DNA from: Thozetella sp. PMI_491
Lineage: Eukaryota; Ascomycota; Sordariomycetes; Chaetosphaeriales; Chaetosphaeriaceae
Reading direction: 5' to 3'
Assembly (NCBI GenBank): GCA_021432635.1
Contig: MU270078.1
Coordinates: forward strand, 186,001 to 250,000
DNA: 64,000 nucleotides
The translations under genes were made by a program, and so were the position numbers. Every line of letters begins with the position of its first letter. Within the stretch, counting starts at the first letter, position 1. The notes below the pieces were generated by a model. It made no database searches. It was not told the DNA's origin and saw nothing but the letters and a program-made list of their open reading frames with translations. Of the stretch, positions 1 through 11,259 are shown piece by piece.

Positions 1-477
1 AGGGCCCAGCAAACAATTCCCCACTACAAAGTTATATCCGGTCAAGGCCCGCGCTTGACAGAAGAGCAAGACGGAGGAACAAGAATAGAGAAGTCCTAGC
101 TAGGACTAGGCGAGGATCAGGACACAGTCGTATCGTAGATCGGTTACACAAATAACGCCAGATGCAATCAGGCACCAGCAAAAGATAGGGCTGCTTTGCG
201 ATAAGCCCCCAGAGTTTCAGTAACAGCTCTTCGGCCCCGTACCGTGTGCTCGATCCCCCCCCCCCCGCCGACGAAGTGGAGCCCGCGCGTTGCCTACTGC
301 CTCGCGTGCCGACAGGCCTATCGTACGGACAGGCCTCTTGTGCGGACAGACCTCCGTGCCGCACCAATACATTGACCTTCCCGCTCCGGAGAAGCCAAGG
401 TGCGCCGGGGGAGGACTTCATCGAGCTGCACCGCGCAGCTGATGCATTTTGTTCTTACAACAACAAGACAAAACACC
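1..477. other. Upstream region of the ABC transporter gene
   Basis: No gene is recognised here. The stretch is GC-rich near its right end, carries a run of about eleven C residues near 256-266 and a short tandem repeat at 306-355. It is presumably the promoter and 5' leader of the transporter that starts at 478. Apparent open frames on both strands lack family features and are probably chance. Confidence 0.5.
306..355. repeat. Three 16-17 bp tandem repeats upstream of the ABC transporter
   Basis: Three imperfect copies of GTRCSGACAGGCCTNTC-like sequence sit head to tail, starting at 306, 323 and 340, followed by a fourth partial GTGCC. They lie about 120 bp before the transporter start codon, so a repeated operator is possible. 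No known binding site is claimed. Confidence 0.6.
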
Positions 478-3400
478 ATGTGCACGGCGGCCGACGACGA
501 CTCGTTTGGCCCCATCGTAGGGCCGAACTGTAGGGGCGGCTTCGACTTCACACTGCTGTTTGAACAGAGCTTCCTCACCTTCCTGCCCGCCGTGATCTTC
601 TTGGCAATTGCTGCCGTTCGGTTTGGCACGTTGACCCGCGCCAAGGTGAAGACGCAGTCCAATCCATTGCGCATTGCCAAGCTCCTGGCTTCTGGTGCTT
701 TTATCGCCCTACAGGTGGTCGTTCTGGTCTTCACCACCGAGAGCGTTACCACGACGGCATCCCTCATCGCTGCCGCCGCCAACGTAGCCGCCGCTGTGCA
801 ACTCTTCGCATTATCCTGGATCGAAGACGCCAGGTCTGTTCAGCCCTCGACCACGATATCGGCCTACCTACTAGGGACTATCTTTCTGGACATCCCCCAG
901 CTCCGGACGCTATGGATCCTCTACAGCGGCAAGGGCCTGGCGGCGTGCTTCGCGGCGAGCACAGCGGCCAAGTTGGTGATGCTAGCACTTGAGGACCAAA
1001 GCAAGACGCGATATTTGGCGCATCAGTACCGTAATCTGCCCCTGGAGAACACATGCGGCCTCATCAACCGCTGCTTTCTTTTATGGATCAATCCTATCAT
1101 CTTGCGCGGGTACCGCTCGTCGATTACTATGATGGACGTCCCCGAGCTCGACGCCGCCCTCGCATCAGCCGCAATGGAGCCTAAGTTGCAGCATACTTGG
1201 GAGAGTAGGCGACGGCCGGAGAGGCAGCTTGAGTTTGTTTGGGCTGTTTGGAGGGCGTTCTGGCGGCCAATGGCCATTGCCACTATCCCGCGACTCGTGC
1301 TCATCCCCATCCGGTTTACGCGGCCTTTCATCATCTCGAGCGTCCTCACCATGCTCACCGAACCGGAGGACCAAAACACCTCCATCAAGGCTGCTTGTCT
1401 TGTCCTCGGAACTGCGCTAGTATACATTGTTCAGGCAGTCATTGGTCTTCTGGCCGAGCAGCTCAATTACCGTTGTATCCTCGGGGCGCGCGGGGCCATT
1501 ATTGGCTTGATCTACGACCGCTCACTGAAGATGCAGGATGGGGTCTACGACCACGCCGCTGCCGTGACGCTGATGAGTGGCGACTCGGATCGCATTGCTC
1601 AATCTCTCACGCTCGCTCAGACCCTTCTCAGCCGGTTCATCGAGGTCGCTCTTGGCCTTTATCTTCTTGCGCGCCAGCTCGGATGGGTTTGCGTTGTGCC
1701 AATTACACTTGTTGCCAGTAGGATCCCCGACCTCGCTGCTCCTCTAATGCCTTGCTGACCATGTCCCAGTGGCAACCTACGCTAGCTCGCGTATATCCAG
1801 TCAGATTAGCGGCCACCAGCGGCAGTGGATGGCAGCCGTACAGATGCGTGTTGGTACCACAGCTTCCGCACTCGCCGAGATACGCAGCATCAAGATGATG
1901 GGCCTGAGTCCCCTGACCGCGGAAAATCTCCAAAACTTGAGGATAGAGGAGACGAACCGCTTCGCCGATTTTCGATGGGATGTAGTTCTGCAGAACGTGA
2001 CATCCAACTTCCCGTCCATGTTCATTCCGGCTGTTACCTTTGGCCTCTATGCCGTGCAAGCCGCACTGCAGGGGAACTATTCGTCCATTGACACGAAGCA
2101 GGCCTTCACCAGTTTGAGCATCATGTACCTCGTCACCGGGCCGGCCGCCATGCTGCTCTTCAGCATTACGTTTACCATTGCCGGCATGGGCTCCTTCGAC
2201 CGCATACAAAAGTTTCTCCTAAGCCCGGCGCGGGACGACAAGCGGCAGCACAGCGACTCGGCCCCTGCCACGAATAGCCAGGAGGACATCGACAGCGTAG
2301 CAATCTCGGCCAAAGACCTAACTGCTCGCCCGACGCCGACGGCCGATCCCGTTCTCCATGACATCAACTTCAGTCTTCCTCAGGGGTCTTTCACAACCAT
2401 CATTGGCCCGGTAGCATCGGGTAAGAGCACGCTCCTCAAGATGATCTTGGGTGAAGGGATCCAGCAAGAAGGGTCGCTGCGCATTGCGCCAGGAAGCGTT
2501 GCTTATTGCGCGCAAACGCCGTGGCTTCCCAACACCACGATCCGAAAGGCTATCTCCGCATGCGATAAAGACACTGTGGACGAAGAATGGTACAAGGCTT
2601 GCCTGTCAGCGTGTGCGCTAGATTACGATCTCTCCCTGCTTCACGACGGGGATGCAACAAAGATTGGTAGCGGGAGCACCACCCTCAGCGGAGGACAGAA
2701 GCACCGTGTCGCGCTCGCCCGGGCGGTGTATTCTCGGGCCAAGATCATCGTGCTAGATGACGTATTTAGCGCCCTAGACACAAAAACGAGAAAGTCCGTC
2801 CTGGAGAGTCTGTTTGGGACAGACGGGGTGTTCAAGAAGCTTGGGTCGACAGTCGTGCTCGCGACACATGCCGGTAAGTTACCCTCGTGTCTGGTCCAGC
2901 AGAATAACACTGACCTCGTTCGACTACAGCCGAGTGCCTCGTCTACGGAGATAAAATCATTGTCCTATCCGAAGGACGGATCGAATTCGACGGCACCTAC
3001 AACGAAGCTGTCATCACAGGCGAAATCGACCGCACCATGTCTCTCCTCGAGAAGGATGCCAAGCAACCCGACGTCAGTGGTCCTCCAAAGCCCAATTCCC
3101 AGGACCAGGCCAAGGCCAGCCAGCTGGATGATTTGGCCCGACGGACCGGCGACTTCGCCGTCTACAAATACTATCTGAAATCGGTCGGCTGGTCCAGAGC
3201 CCTGGTATTTATATTCTTCGCGCTCGTCCAATCCGGCGTCAGCGCTTTCTCCCGTAAGTGGCGCACGTGCGACCTACCTCTATATCGTGCGAATCGCTGA
3301 ACTCGATACAGAAATTTGGCTCAAGTGGTGGAGCGATGTCGACGGCGGACAGCTGCCTCTATATCTCAGCGTCTACCTGGTCCTTCCGGTCATTAATATC

Positions 3401-5196
3401 CTTGGTCTGGGGTTTTGGTTGAGGTAAGGCAGTTTGGGGCTAATTTAGCGGAATCAGTCGGCTTACAAGCTATGCAGGAGCTTCCTAACGCAAATATCGC
3501 CACACAGCTCGAACACTCTCCACCAGATTCTGGTGAAAACAGTCATGAGAGCGCCGCTGTCCTATTTCTCCAAGACTGATACCGGGAGGATCCTCAACAT
3601 GTTCAGCCAGGATATGACTCTGATCGAGAGCTCGCTCGCCACTGGTGCTGCGATTTTCGTTGTTAGTATGTTGCAACGAGAACCATGATTTCGTGGATCT
3701 AGCTAATGTTTGGCAGCCTTCTTCCGTGTCATCGCCAGTTTGCTGCTTATCACCAGCGTCTCGGCTTACATCTCCATCACCCTGCCATTCCTGTTTATTG
3801 CACTCTATATCCTGCAGTACGTCTACCTGCGCACTAGCAGACAGCTACGATATCTCGACCTAGAGTCCAAGAGTCCTCTATACTCGCACTTCCTCGAGAG
3901 CCTGAGCGGCGTGGTCACGATTCGTTCATTCGGCTGGCAGAAGGAGAACCGGATGGAAAACCATAAGCTGGTAGATGTTGCTTTACGCCCTGACTACCTC
4001 CTGTACATCTGCCAAAGATGGCTGCTCCTCGTCCTCAGTCTTCTCATGAGCGCGCAGACAGTCATTGTCATTGTTTTGGCTCTTTCTCTCCGGGAGTGGA
4101 TAGATCCGGGGTTCCTAGGTGTTTCTCTGACCGCAGTTCTCGGTAGGTTTCATCCTATTTCTAGGTTGAGAGGTAATGTATTGACTCTTGCCAGGGTTTG
4201 ACGATATCCTTTCCACGCTTGTAACCTTTTGGACCGAATTTGAGACTTCTCTGGGATCCATCGCCCGCATCAGGAACCTCGAGAAGACAGTACAGCCCGA
4301 GGGCAAACCAGGTGAAGACAATGACCCTCCAGAAGCCTGGCCTGACAAGGGCGCAATAGAATTTCACAGCGTGACCGCTAGCCATAAGTATGAGAGCCTC
4401 GCAGTCATAGCCACATTTGGCATAGTTGGAAGCTAACGATCTCCCTTAGTCCAAGCGCCGTGGCGCTGCATGACGTATCGGTTACGATTCAGCCGGGACA
4501 GAAAGTCGGCCTCTGTGGCCGGACCGGAAGGCAAGTAGCTCCCGAAAGCAATCGTAGATGTCTCGTCACAGTTCAGGACTAACGCTCTCATAACTCAGCG
4601 GCAAGAGTTCGCTGGTGGGAACCTTGCTTCGGCTGCTGGAAATAGACCGAGGATCTATCGTAGTGGACGGCGTTGATCTGTCGACCCTGCACCGCGACTC
4701 CATCCGTGAACGCTTCGTGACCCTGCCTCAGGACCCTCTCATTCTGTTTGGCTCCGTACGCCAGAATGTGGACCCTCTTGGCCGCATCTCCGACGACGCT
4801 ATCATCGAGGAACTGGACCGCGTTGGGCTGTGGAATGGGGTCCTAGAGCCACGGGGTGGCCTAACGGCCACTGTTACGGAAGCCTCGCTGTCTAAGGGTC
4901 AGCAGCAACTGTTCGCCCTCGCGCGGGCCCTCCTGAAGATGCGCGATGGCAAGCACCGCATCTTACTGCTGGACGAACCAACGAGCAGCGTGGACGCGGA
5001 GACTGACGAGATGATGCACCGCGTGATTCGGGAGACCTGTGCCGACTACACAGTCATAACGATAGCGCATCGCATAGAAACCATTATGGGGTCGGATGTT
5101 GTGGTTGTCATGGAGGCAGGAAAGGTTGTCGAGTTCGCCTCGCCTCAGGAGCTGATGGCCGCCAATGGCAGGTTCACGCAACTCGTCAACAACTAG
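478..5196 (+). CDS. ABCC-type (MRP-like) ABC transporter
   Basis: A full-length ABC exporter of subfamily C, expected to pump conjugates or toxic metabolites across the plasma or vacuolar membrane. Nine exons close in frame to 1421 aa: 478-1717, 1770-2873, 2930-3253, 3312-3423, 3478-3665, 3717-4142, 4195-4387, 4450-4530 and 4599-5196. The order is TMD0, TMD1, NBD1, TMD2, NBD2. NBD1 (Walker A near residue 626) reads GPVASGKST, with Ala where the loop normally has Gly; it has LSGGQ and a Walker B ending LDD, a common degenerate form in ABCC NBD1. NBD2 keeps GRTGSGKSS, LSKGQ and LLLDEP, so it is the likely catalytic site. The last intron has a GC donor (GCAAGT) and splits the NBD2 Walker A. The start at 478 has a good ACACC context. 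A P450 and a monooxygenase follow, fitting detoxification or export. Confidence 0.93.
4531..4598 (+). other. GC-AG intron inside the NBD2 Walker A of the ABC transporter
   Basis: The exon ends ...ACCGGAAG and the intron begins GCAAGT; it ends ...AACTCAG. Joining these boundaries restores the P-loop R-T-G-S-G-K-S-S exactly, and no GT donor nearby keeps the frame. It is 68 nt long. Confidence 0.85.
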
Positions 5197-5706
5197 ACTG
5201 CCCCCGACCGTTTGGATGAACATCTAAAAGTAGAGATTAACCTCCTGCCTTCATTTGTGTTATGCATAGCTACTTTACGATCTAGGTAGTGGTCATATGC
5301 TTGATCAATAAAGCACGTAGGGGCCTAGCTACAGAGAGCGCGATAGGTGCCATGTTGGTGCCAATAATGAGCCTTAGATTGCTATACACACCTGGACATA
5401 CGTACATCTTGGCTTTTACTATCTTAGCTGGATAAGTGGCTCCCTATCGCTTAGGTGAGAAACTGTGCCGCAATGAACACATCACCTGCCAATCAGGCGA
5501 GACACTTTGCGATCGGCTCCATACCCAACCCAATCTGGTGCAAATCCGCCGCATAAGCGGATTGCGGATTTACCGGCGGAGGCAGCATGTAGTAGCGTTT
5601 CACCTTGACAGTATTTAGGGTTTTGCTACTCACCTACAAGCTCAAGCCGGTCTCTCTATAGCCACAGCCTTGAATCGCCAGTGTCCTATGAAATATATCG
5701 GGAGCC
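5197..5706. other. Intergenic region, ABC transporter to P450
   Basis: Terminator of the transporter and promoter of the P450, both on the plus strand. The first half is AT-rich. No gene, repeat or RNA was recognised. Confidence 0.5.
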
Positions 5707-7553
5707 ATGGAGCCTAATGCTGGTTCACTCAGGAAACTTTCCCAGGCAATTTTGGGGAATGTTCCATCCTCCCTAACTGCTCTTTTGGCTTTCGTGGTAT
5801 TCATCATTGTGCTTTCTCGACCCGGTACTGCAGGTGGTATAACTCCGCCAAGCATCCGTGACCCGATTCCGTTTGTGTTCAACACGATCCAATTTATATT
5901 TCGAAATGAGCGCTTTCTCCAGCGAGTTCGGTATGCTGTTCCTGCTCCTTTACACTTCTAGTGAGCTCTAATAGAATTTGGTGGTATGCAGAAAGGCGCT
6001 CGATGATGCCCCTATCGTAACATTTCGGCTCGCCGGCAAGACGGTCTACGTTATGGGCGAGCTGAAGCACTACCAGGCCCTCACGTCGTCGCGTGAGCTA
6101 ACATTCCAAGGCATGATGATCGAAGTTGGCTTTCCCAAACTCTGGAGAATGCCCGCCGACGAGGTACAACGCTTTGCAAGGGACAAGTCCGGCTACACAG
6201 AGAGGCCGCTTCCCGGCACCGAAAACACCCCGACAGACCAGCGTTACTGGGCTCAGAAACACCATGTATTCTACGACTTTCTGAGTCGTCCAAACCAAAT
6301 TAAGCCAATCGTCGACGAATTTGGCCGACAGTTCTCCCAAGAGGTGGAGAAATATACCATCGGCGAATGGAGCACCATGAGCATCGACAAGCTGACCCAC
6401 CAGGATTTCACGAAGTGTGCCATCACTACACTCTTCGGTCCTAAGATTCTGGAGTTGAACCCCGACTTTCTCGACGCATTCTGGGGCTACGACGCCTATG
6501 TGGGCGTCCTGGTCTACGGGCTCCCTGAATGGATGTACCCGGCACCCTACAAGGCGTCCGATCGCTTTCTTGATAGGATCGAGAAATACTTGGATGCCGG
6601 GCTGAAGAACTTTGACTGGGATGGCCCCGATGCCGATGCCCAGTGGGAGCCAAATTTTGGAACCCGCGTCACCCGCGAGCTTGCCAAGTGGCTCACCGAT
6701 GCTGGGTTCCGGCCCAGGACAGTTGCAGGAGGCTTAGGCACGCTTCTATTCGCGTAGGTTTTCGGCACGCCGCCGTCCGCGCCGACTGATGATGCTAACC
6801 AAATTGCTATCTTTTAGCCAAAACTCCAATACCATCCCGATTGTGAGCTGGATGTTGATGGAACTTAATAAGGATCCCGGGCTACTGCGTGCGGTGCGTG
6901 AAGAGGTTGCTACCGCCTTCGTGACAGACCCTGCAACCGGAGTCCGCACACTCGACCCGCAGAAGGCAGTGAAATTGCCGCTCTTGCAATCCGTATTCAC
7001 AGAAGTCCTCCGTATGTGTGTGAGTATGGTTATAATGCGCACCATCGAGAACCCAATGACCATCGGCGGGGTCAATATCCCGCCTGGATCCCTGATACAC
7101 GCCTATTCGCATCTATCGCAGATGGAAGAAGACGTCTGGGGGACTGAAGGGCATCCGGTCGATCAATTCTGGGCGGAGCGGCACATCAGCTATGTCGAAG
7201 AGGTCGACGAGACCGGCCAGCTTCGCAAGAAACGGGTATTCGCATTGGCTGCCAACTCTGGCTATTTCTTTCCCTTTGGTAAAGTTCCTTGCTTCCTTGT
7301 GGAGAGATGTGGTCTCTAATTTGGACCGCCAGGCTGTGGAGTTCCCATCTGTCCGGGTCGTCATTTCGCTAAGAACGAGGTGTTCACGATGGTAGGCATC
7401 CTTGTGGACCGCTTCGACATGGAGTTCGTGAAATGGACGAAGATGGACGGGTCGCCGTCCGACAGGCCTGCCGTGCCCGACAAGCGCTTTTCAAGCATCG
7501 GGACTATGCCTCCCGATCGCGATATGATCATTCGTTGGAAGCGCATTTGGTGA
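5707..7553 (+). CDS. Cytochrome P450 monooxygenase, membrane anchored
   Basis: A heme-thiolate monooxygenase, probably in the ER membrane. Four exons (5707-5930, 5992-6753, 6818-7278, 7333-7553) give 555 aa. An N-terminal hydrophobic helix (LTALLAFVVFIIVL) is the anchor. The I-helix region reads AQNSNTIPIVSW rather than the usual AGxDT, a form seen in CYP7/CYP8-like and related fungal P450s. The K-helix ExxR is EVLR. The heme loop FGCGVPICPG places the axial ligand at Cys489, and intron 3 cuts this loop. The substrate cannot be read from the sequence. The gene converges on the FAD monooxygenase 213 bp away, so the two may act on one metabolite. Confidence 0.93.
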
Positions 7554-7766
7554 GGCAATGAACTTGAGGTAGAAATCTGAGGCCGAGAAATGTGGCTTCA
7601 CGTGTACCCATGCTATTCTCCACTGCATTAATCTCGCAGTGGCATTCAGTTTAAAGCTATTTGAATAATATGCCCTTCATGCTCCGGTATGTGTACGGAT
7701 CGGGACGGAGACGCTACGATATTTATGCATTCGCTTGATGGAGTTGAAGGAGACACTCTACAAAAA

Positions 7767-9170
7767 TTAAAACGGCTCTAGGCAGAGAGCGTCGAACTTG
7801 GCGGCTGTTGCTTCTTTGTTGTTCCACGCCGCGGCAACCGCCTTATCCCTCCTCTCGATATCCTCAGCACTGCCACTTAGCACTCGCGTCTCGCCTTGAG
7901 CCCGCGCACCCTTGACCAGCCTAGCAGTTCGAGGCTGCCGCTTCTCAGCATATAAAGAGAAGATTTGGGACAAATCGGCTTCTGTCGGACCTGCGGCTCC
8001 GTTTCGAACGTCGGGGAGGGCTCGGCTGAGGTGGTAACAATCCTCCCTACCTCTTGTCAGCATAATTATGGGCCACCGTCAAGGGAGTGACACTTACAGG
8101 GCTTGGTTGGCGCCTTGTCCGAGATGAGGGCTTGTTGGGTGGGCAGCATCCCCTGCCAGCACAGATCGTGACCAATACCACTGCGCCGGTTCCAGCTGCG
8201 TCCTGTCAAACAAACCGTACTTGGTAAGTCTCTGTGCTGAAGACACCATTTCGATGATATCTTTCTCGAACCCCTCCAATTTGGGCAGGAGATCCTTGAT
8301 TATCGCTGCTACTTCCTCTGGGTTATACAGACGCCATGTCTCTTTGCCCTGCTCAGCCTCGCGCTGGGTAATGGCCCACGAGGTATGCGTCGGGCTGATA
8401 GAGTAGGCGATAATGTGAATTCCATTACCATACCAATTGCTCATGGAGGACTTTCCTTGTAGGGAGGCAGGAGTGAGGGAGATGCCGGCAGTCTTGTGAG
8501 CTTGTTAGTGCTAGAGCCTGTTTTGTCACTTTAGAAACCACTTGCCTGGCTAAGTCCGGTATAGAGAGGAATATCCTCTTTGATGTTATGCGCTTTCAGA
8601 AGTATCTCGCGCGACTTAGCTTTTATCCCGTCGCAGCCGACGAGGAAGGCACCTGATACTGCCCGACCTTCGCTAAAGTAGGCAGTGACACCGTCATTTT
8701 CCACGACGACATCTTCGAGGCCCCATCCATCGCGACACTCAATATTATTGGCCAGTAAGGCATCCTTCAGCATCAAATTCAGAACCGTCCGCTTCACGCC
8801 AACTCCAGGTTGCGAATATCGCTCCGGAAATTGCTGTGGAAGATCCGATCCGCCAAGAAGGTCGCCTCGCGGGTTAAAGTCCTGAAACCTTTCCAACGGG
8901 CGAGAGGTAGAGACAACTGCATCCACCAACCCCACGAGGTTGAGAACTTTCATACTGTTTTATACGAAGGCCTCTCAGTCATCGCTTTCCGAGAGCAATA
9001 GATAGAAAGCCTTACCCGTTAGGCATGAGCATTAGGGAAGCGCCAACATCGCCTAGCTGGCGGACTTTCTCAAAGACAATCGGGTTGTAACCCTTTCGCT
9101 TCAATAGGAGAGCTAGGACGGGTCCGGCAATTCCACAGCCGATAATGAGGACGGTGGGATGGTTTGCCAT
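7767..9170 (-). CDS. FAD-dependent aromatic monooxygenase (salicylate hydroxylase-like)
   Basis: A class A flavoprotein hydroxylase using NAD(P)H and O2. Four exons (9170-9016, 8954-8546, 8492-8098, 8046-7767) give 412 aa. Residues LIIGCGIAG form the GxGxxG dinucleotide fold close to the start, GCDGIKAKSRE is the DG motif, and LAGDAAHPTSPHLGQGANQAL (8158-8098) is the FAD-binding GD motif; it runs straight into LEDCYHLSRAL after the last intron. ATG at 9170 is the first ATG in frame. The second intron (8493-8545) has a GC donor (CAG|GCAAGT) and restores the family sequence YTGLSQTAGIS. Related proteins hydroxylate salicylate or fungal metabolites; the true substrate is unknown. It lies tail to tail with the P450. 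Confidence 0.9.
8493..8545 (-). other. GC-AG intron in the FAD monooxygenase gene
   Basis: Read on the minus strand, the exon ends AGCCAG and the intron starts GCAAGTGG and ends CACAAG, 53 nt. Removing it gives the conserved Y-T-G-L-S-Q-T-A-G string; no GT donor nearby gives an open frame. Confidence 0.8.
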
Positions 9171-9197
9171 TGGGTTTAGCTTCTCGGCGAAATCCAA

Positions 9198-9926
9198 CTG
9201 GCCGATTGAGCGCGTGCGAAAGTTGAGTAAAGCCTCAAAGTGTTCATGAAGTTGGAGAACTGGTAGAAGCGCAACGGACCTGGCTAGGAATGAATGCGGG
9301 CCGGGGCAGAGTCTTTAGGTTCTGTTTACATTTATATCCTACATTTACCTGACTCGCCTTGCCTCTGGCTCTGGGGCATAAATAGCCGGGGTAAGATTAT
9401 CGCTCGGCATAGGAGGTTAGCGCCATCCCGAAGCGCCGAAAAGGGCGCTGAGTCACCGCCGAACGCCGCCCGAAGGTGCAGCCGCACAACTGTAGCACGA
9501 CAGTAGCAGCCAGGGAGTAAGCCAAGATCGGACGAGGCGCAGCTTACATTACGTCATAATTGTAAGACAGTCCGCAGTCTGTTAAACGATATGGCATTAT
9601 ATTTCCACGAGAAAACTCCGTTTGCCCAGGTTGTGTCTCGTGCACGCAGGGTGTCATTATGATTCATATGTGCGTCAATTTACTGGCGGGCTCCTAAGTG
9701 CGCTAAGGCCCTGCATGGAAGCATATGGTCCCCCTCCCCTCCCTCCCCCCCCTTAGGACGGTGCATCCTGACAGACCACATGGAGCCTCCCTCTTAGATA
9801 TAGAAGGCCTGGGCAATGATTCTGGGTCAGCCGTTCGAAGCTCTGTGTTATTCTAAATGCGCCCAAGTTGCTCTGATGCAAGCTCAAGAAAGTGCTATGC
9901 AGCCTATCTATTGAAGCAGCGGACGA
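9198..9926. other. Intergenic region upstream of the FAD monooxygenase
   Basis: Holds the monooxygenase promoter (minus strand) and the 3' flank of the kinase-like gene. A CT-rich, nearly pure C tract occupies about 9730-9752. No gene was recognised. Confidence 0.5.
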
Positions 9927-11259
9927 CTATCCTGCCAACTTATCTACATTCTCCTCTTCGGTCGTTGGGCGCCCTAGGATACGTAGTGATGGCCCTGAAA
10001 TGGTCTTCTCGATCATCTGCTGCATGGCTTCCATTGCTCTAGGAGACAAAAAGTCAGTCTGGCTCCAAAAGCGGTAACGCCAGCTTGTCACACTTACTGC
10101 GTACGGTTGTTTGGCTGATCGTGGTATACTGCAGATCGATGTATAAGCGACACCGTTATATATAGTTGCATTCGCGCGTCGAAGTCCTCTTGCGGCTCGG
10201 ACACGCCGCCCACAATCTCTCGGTATAGCTCTCTCGCCTTCTCCAGCCCACGGTGGTTCGGTCTGAATAGTTTGAGATCCACTAAATCATGATCAGTGTG
10301 AGACTCAAGCTGGAGGTGTTTGCTGGAAGAGCTGCTGAAGATGGACATAAACGAACATTCAGAATGTCCCCACATTGCCCCCGAGTCGTGAAGACACACC
10401 GTACCCGGTGGTTCGATACGCATCTTCATAGCACCCACCCAAAGATCGTTGTGAAGTAGAGTTGGCTGGACAGAGCGCCCGTCAGACTCGAGGGGTCGCA
10501 GGTATCGGGGGATTACGATGTCTAAGAAAGCCTGTTTCAGTCGCGCAAGGTCTTCGTTGGCGCCCTGTCTTGCTTCCTCGATGTCGCAAATAGACCTGAA
10601 CTGCTGAGTATATAATTTCTCCCAGGACACATTCCATGTAGCATCCAGGGCTACGTTGGCAATATAGCAGGGCGTGTGGAAGCCAAATTTTCCTCCTGGC
10701 GACTTCCCTGCGCTCCTCTGGTGGAGAGCGGCCACCACTTCGGCCCACCGATGCGGCTCAGGTACGACGTCTTCCATCTCTATATACTCCGCTAGATAGA
10801 AATGCATCGAGGGGTCTGACGTGTATGTCCCATAGGCGATCGGAGTGGGAACATATTCGGGGATGAAGGAGTGTACTGCCTTCTCAGACTCAAACGCTCC
10901 CTCCATCATGGACAACCCAAGGGGCCCAGGCGCTGCCTAGAATAGGAAAATGAGCCACACCGAACATATAAATAGTATATCACACAGGCATACCTTTTGA
11001 AAATACGATTTTCTATCTCCGGTTGAGAGTTCGACCTCGATCTTTACTATGTCTACCCACATGCTCTGGCCTGTTATCGTGGCAGAAACCACTCGGCTAC
11101 CCAGAGGAAGCCCTTGCAAGAAGATCAGTTCTAGACCGAGCCATACAGATATTGACTTTTCGCTACGATGTAATGTGAACTCTACTTACTCTTCCTAATA
11201 CTTCCATCAAGGACTAGGCTAGTTCCCCCTAGGGCAAGCGCAGCATCATCGTTCGCCAT
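9927..11259 (-). CDS. Fructosamine/ketosamine-3-kinase family protein
   Basis: A protein-kinase-fold small-molecule kinase of the fructosamine-3-kinase/APH group, whose members phosphorylate sugars attached to amines to repair glycated proteins. Four exons (11259-11190, 11130-10994, 10936-10098, 10038-9927) give 385 aa. The N-terminal lobe has LPLGSRVVSATITGQSMW and KIEVELS...KSYFQK, with the ATP-binding Lys. The catalytic loop reads LLHNDLWVGA where the family has HGDLWxGN, and the metal-binding segment reads CLHDSGAMWGHSECSFM where DPAxxYGHxExDL is usual, so catalysis may be altered. The last exon is inferred from a GTAAGT donor at 10097 and extends the frame past a nearby TAA. Placement beside P450 and transporter genes may be coincidental. 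Confidence 0.75.

Noticed and set aside
9730-9752. C-rich tract, with similar runs near 256 and 29028
   Set aside because: Simple homopolymer-like sequence; too little to call a regulatory site, and length may be affected by sequencing error.
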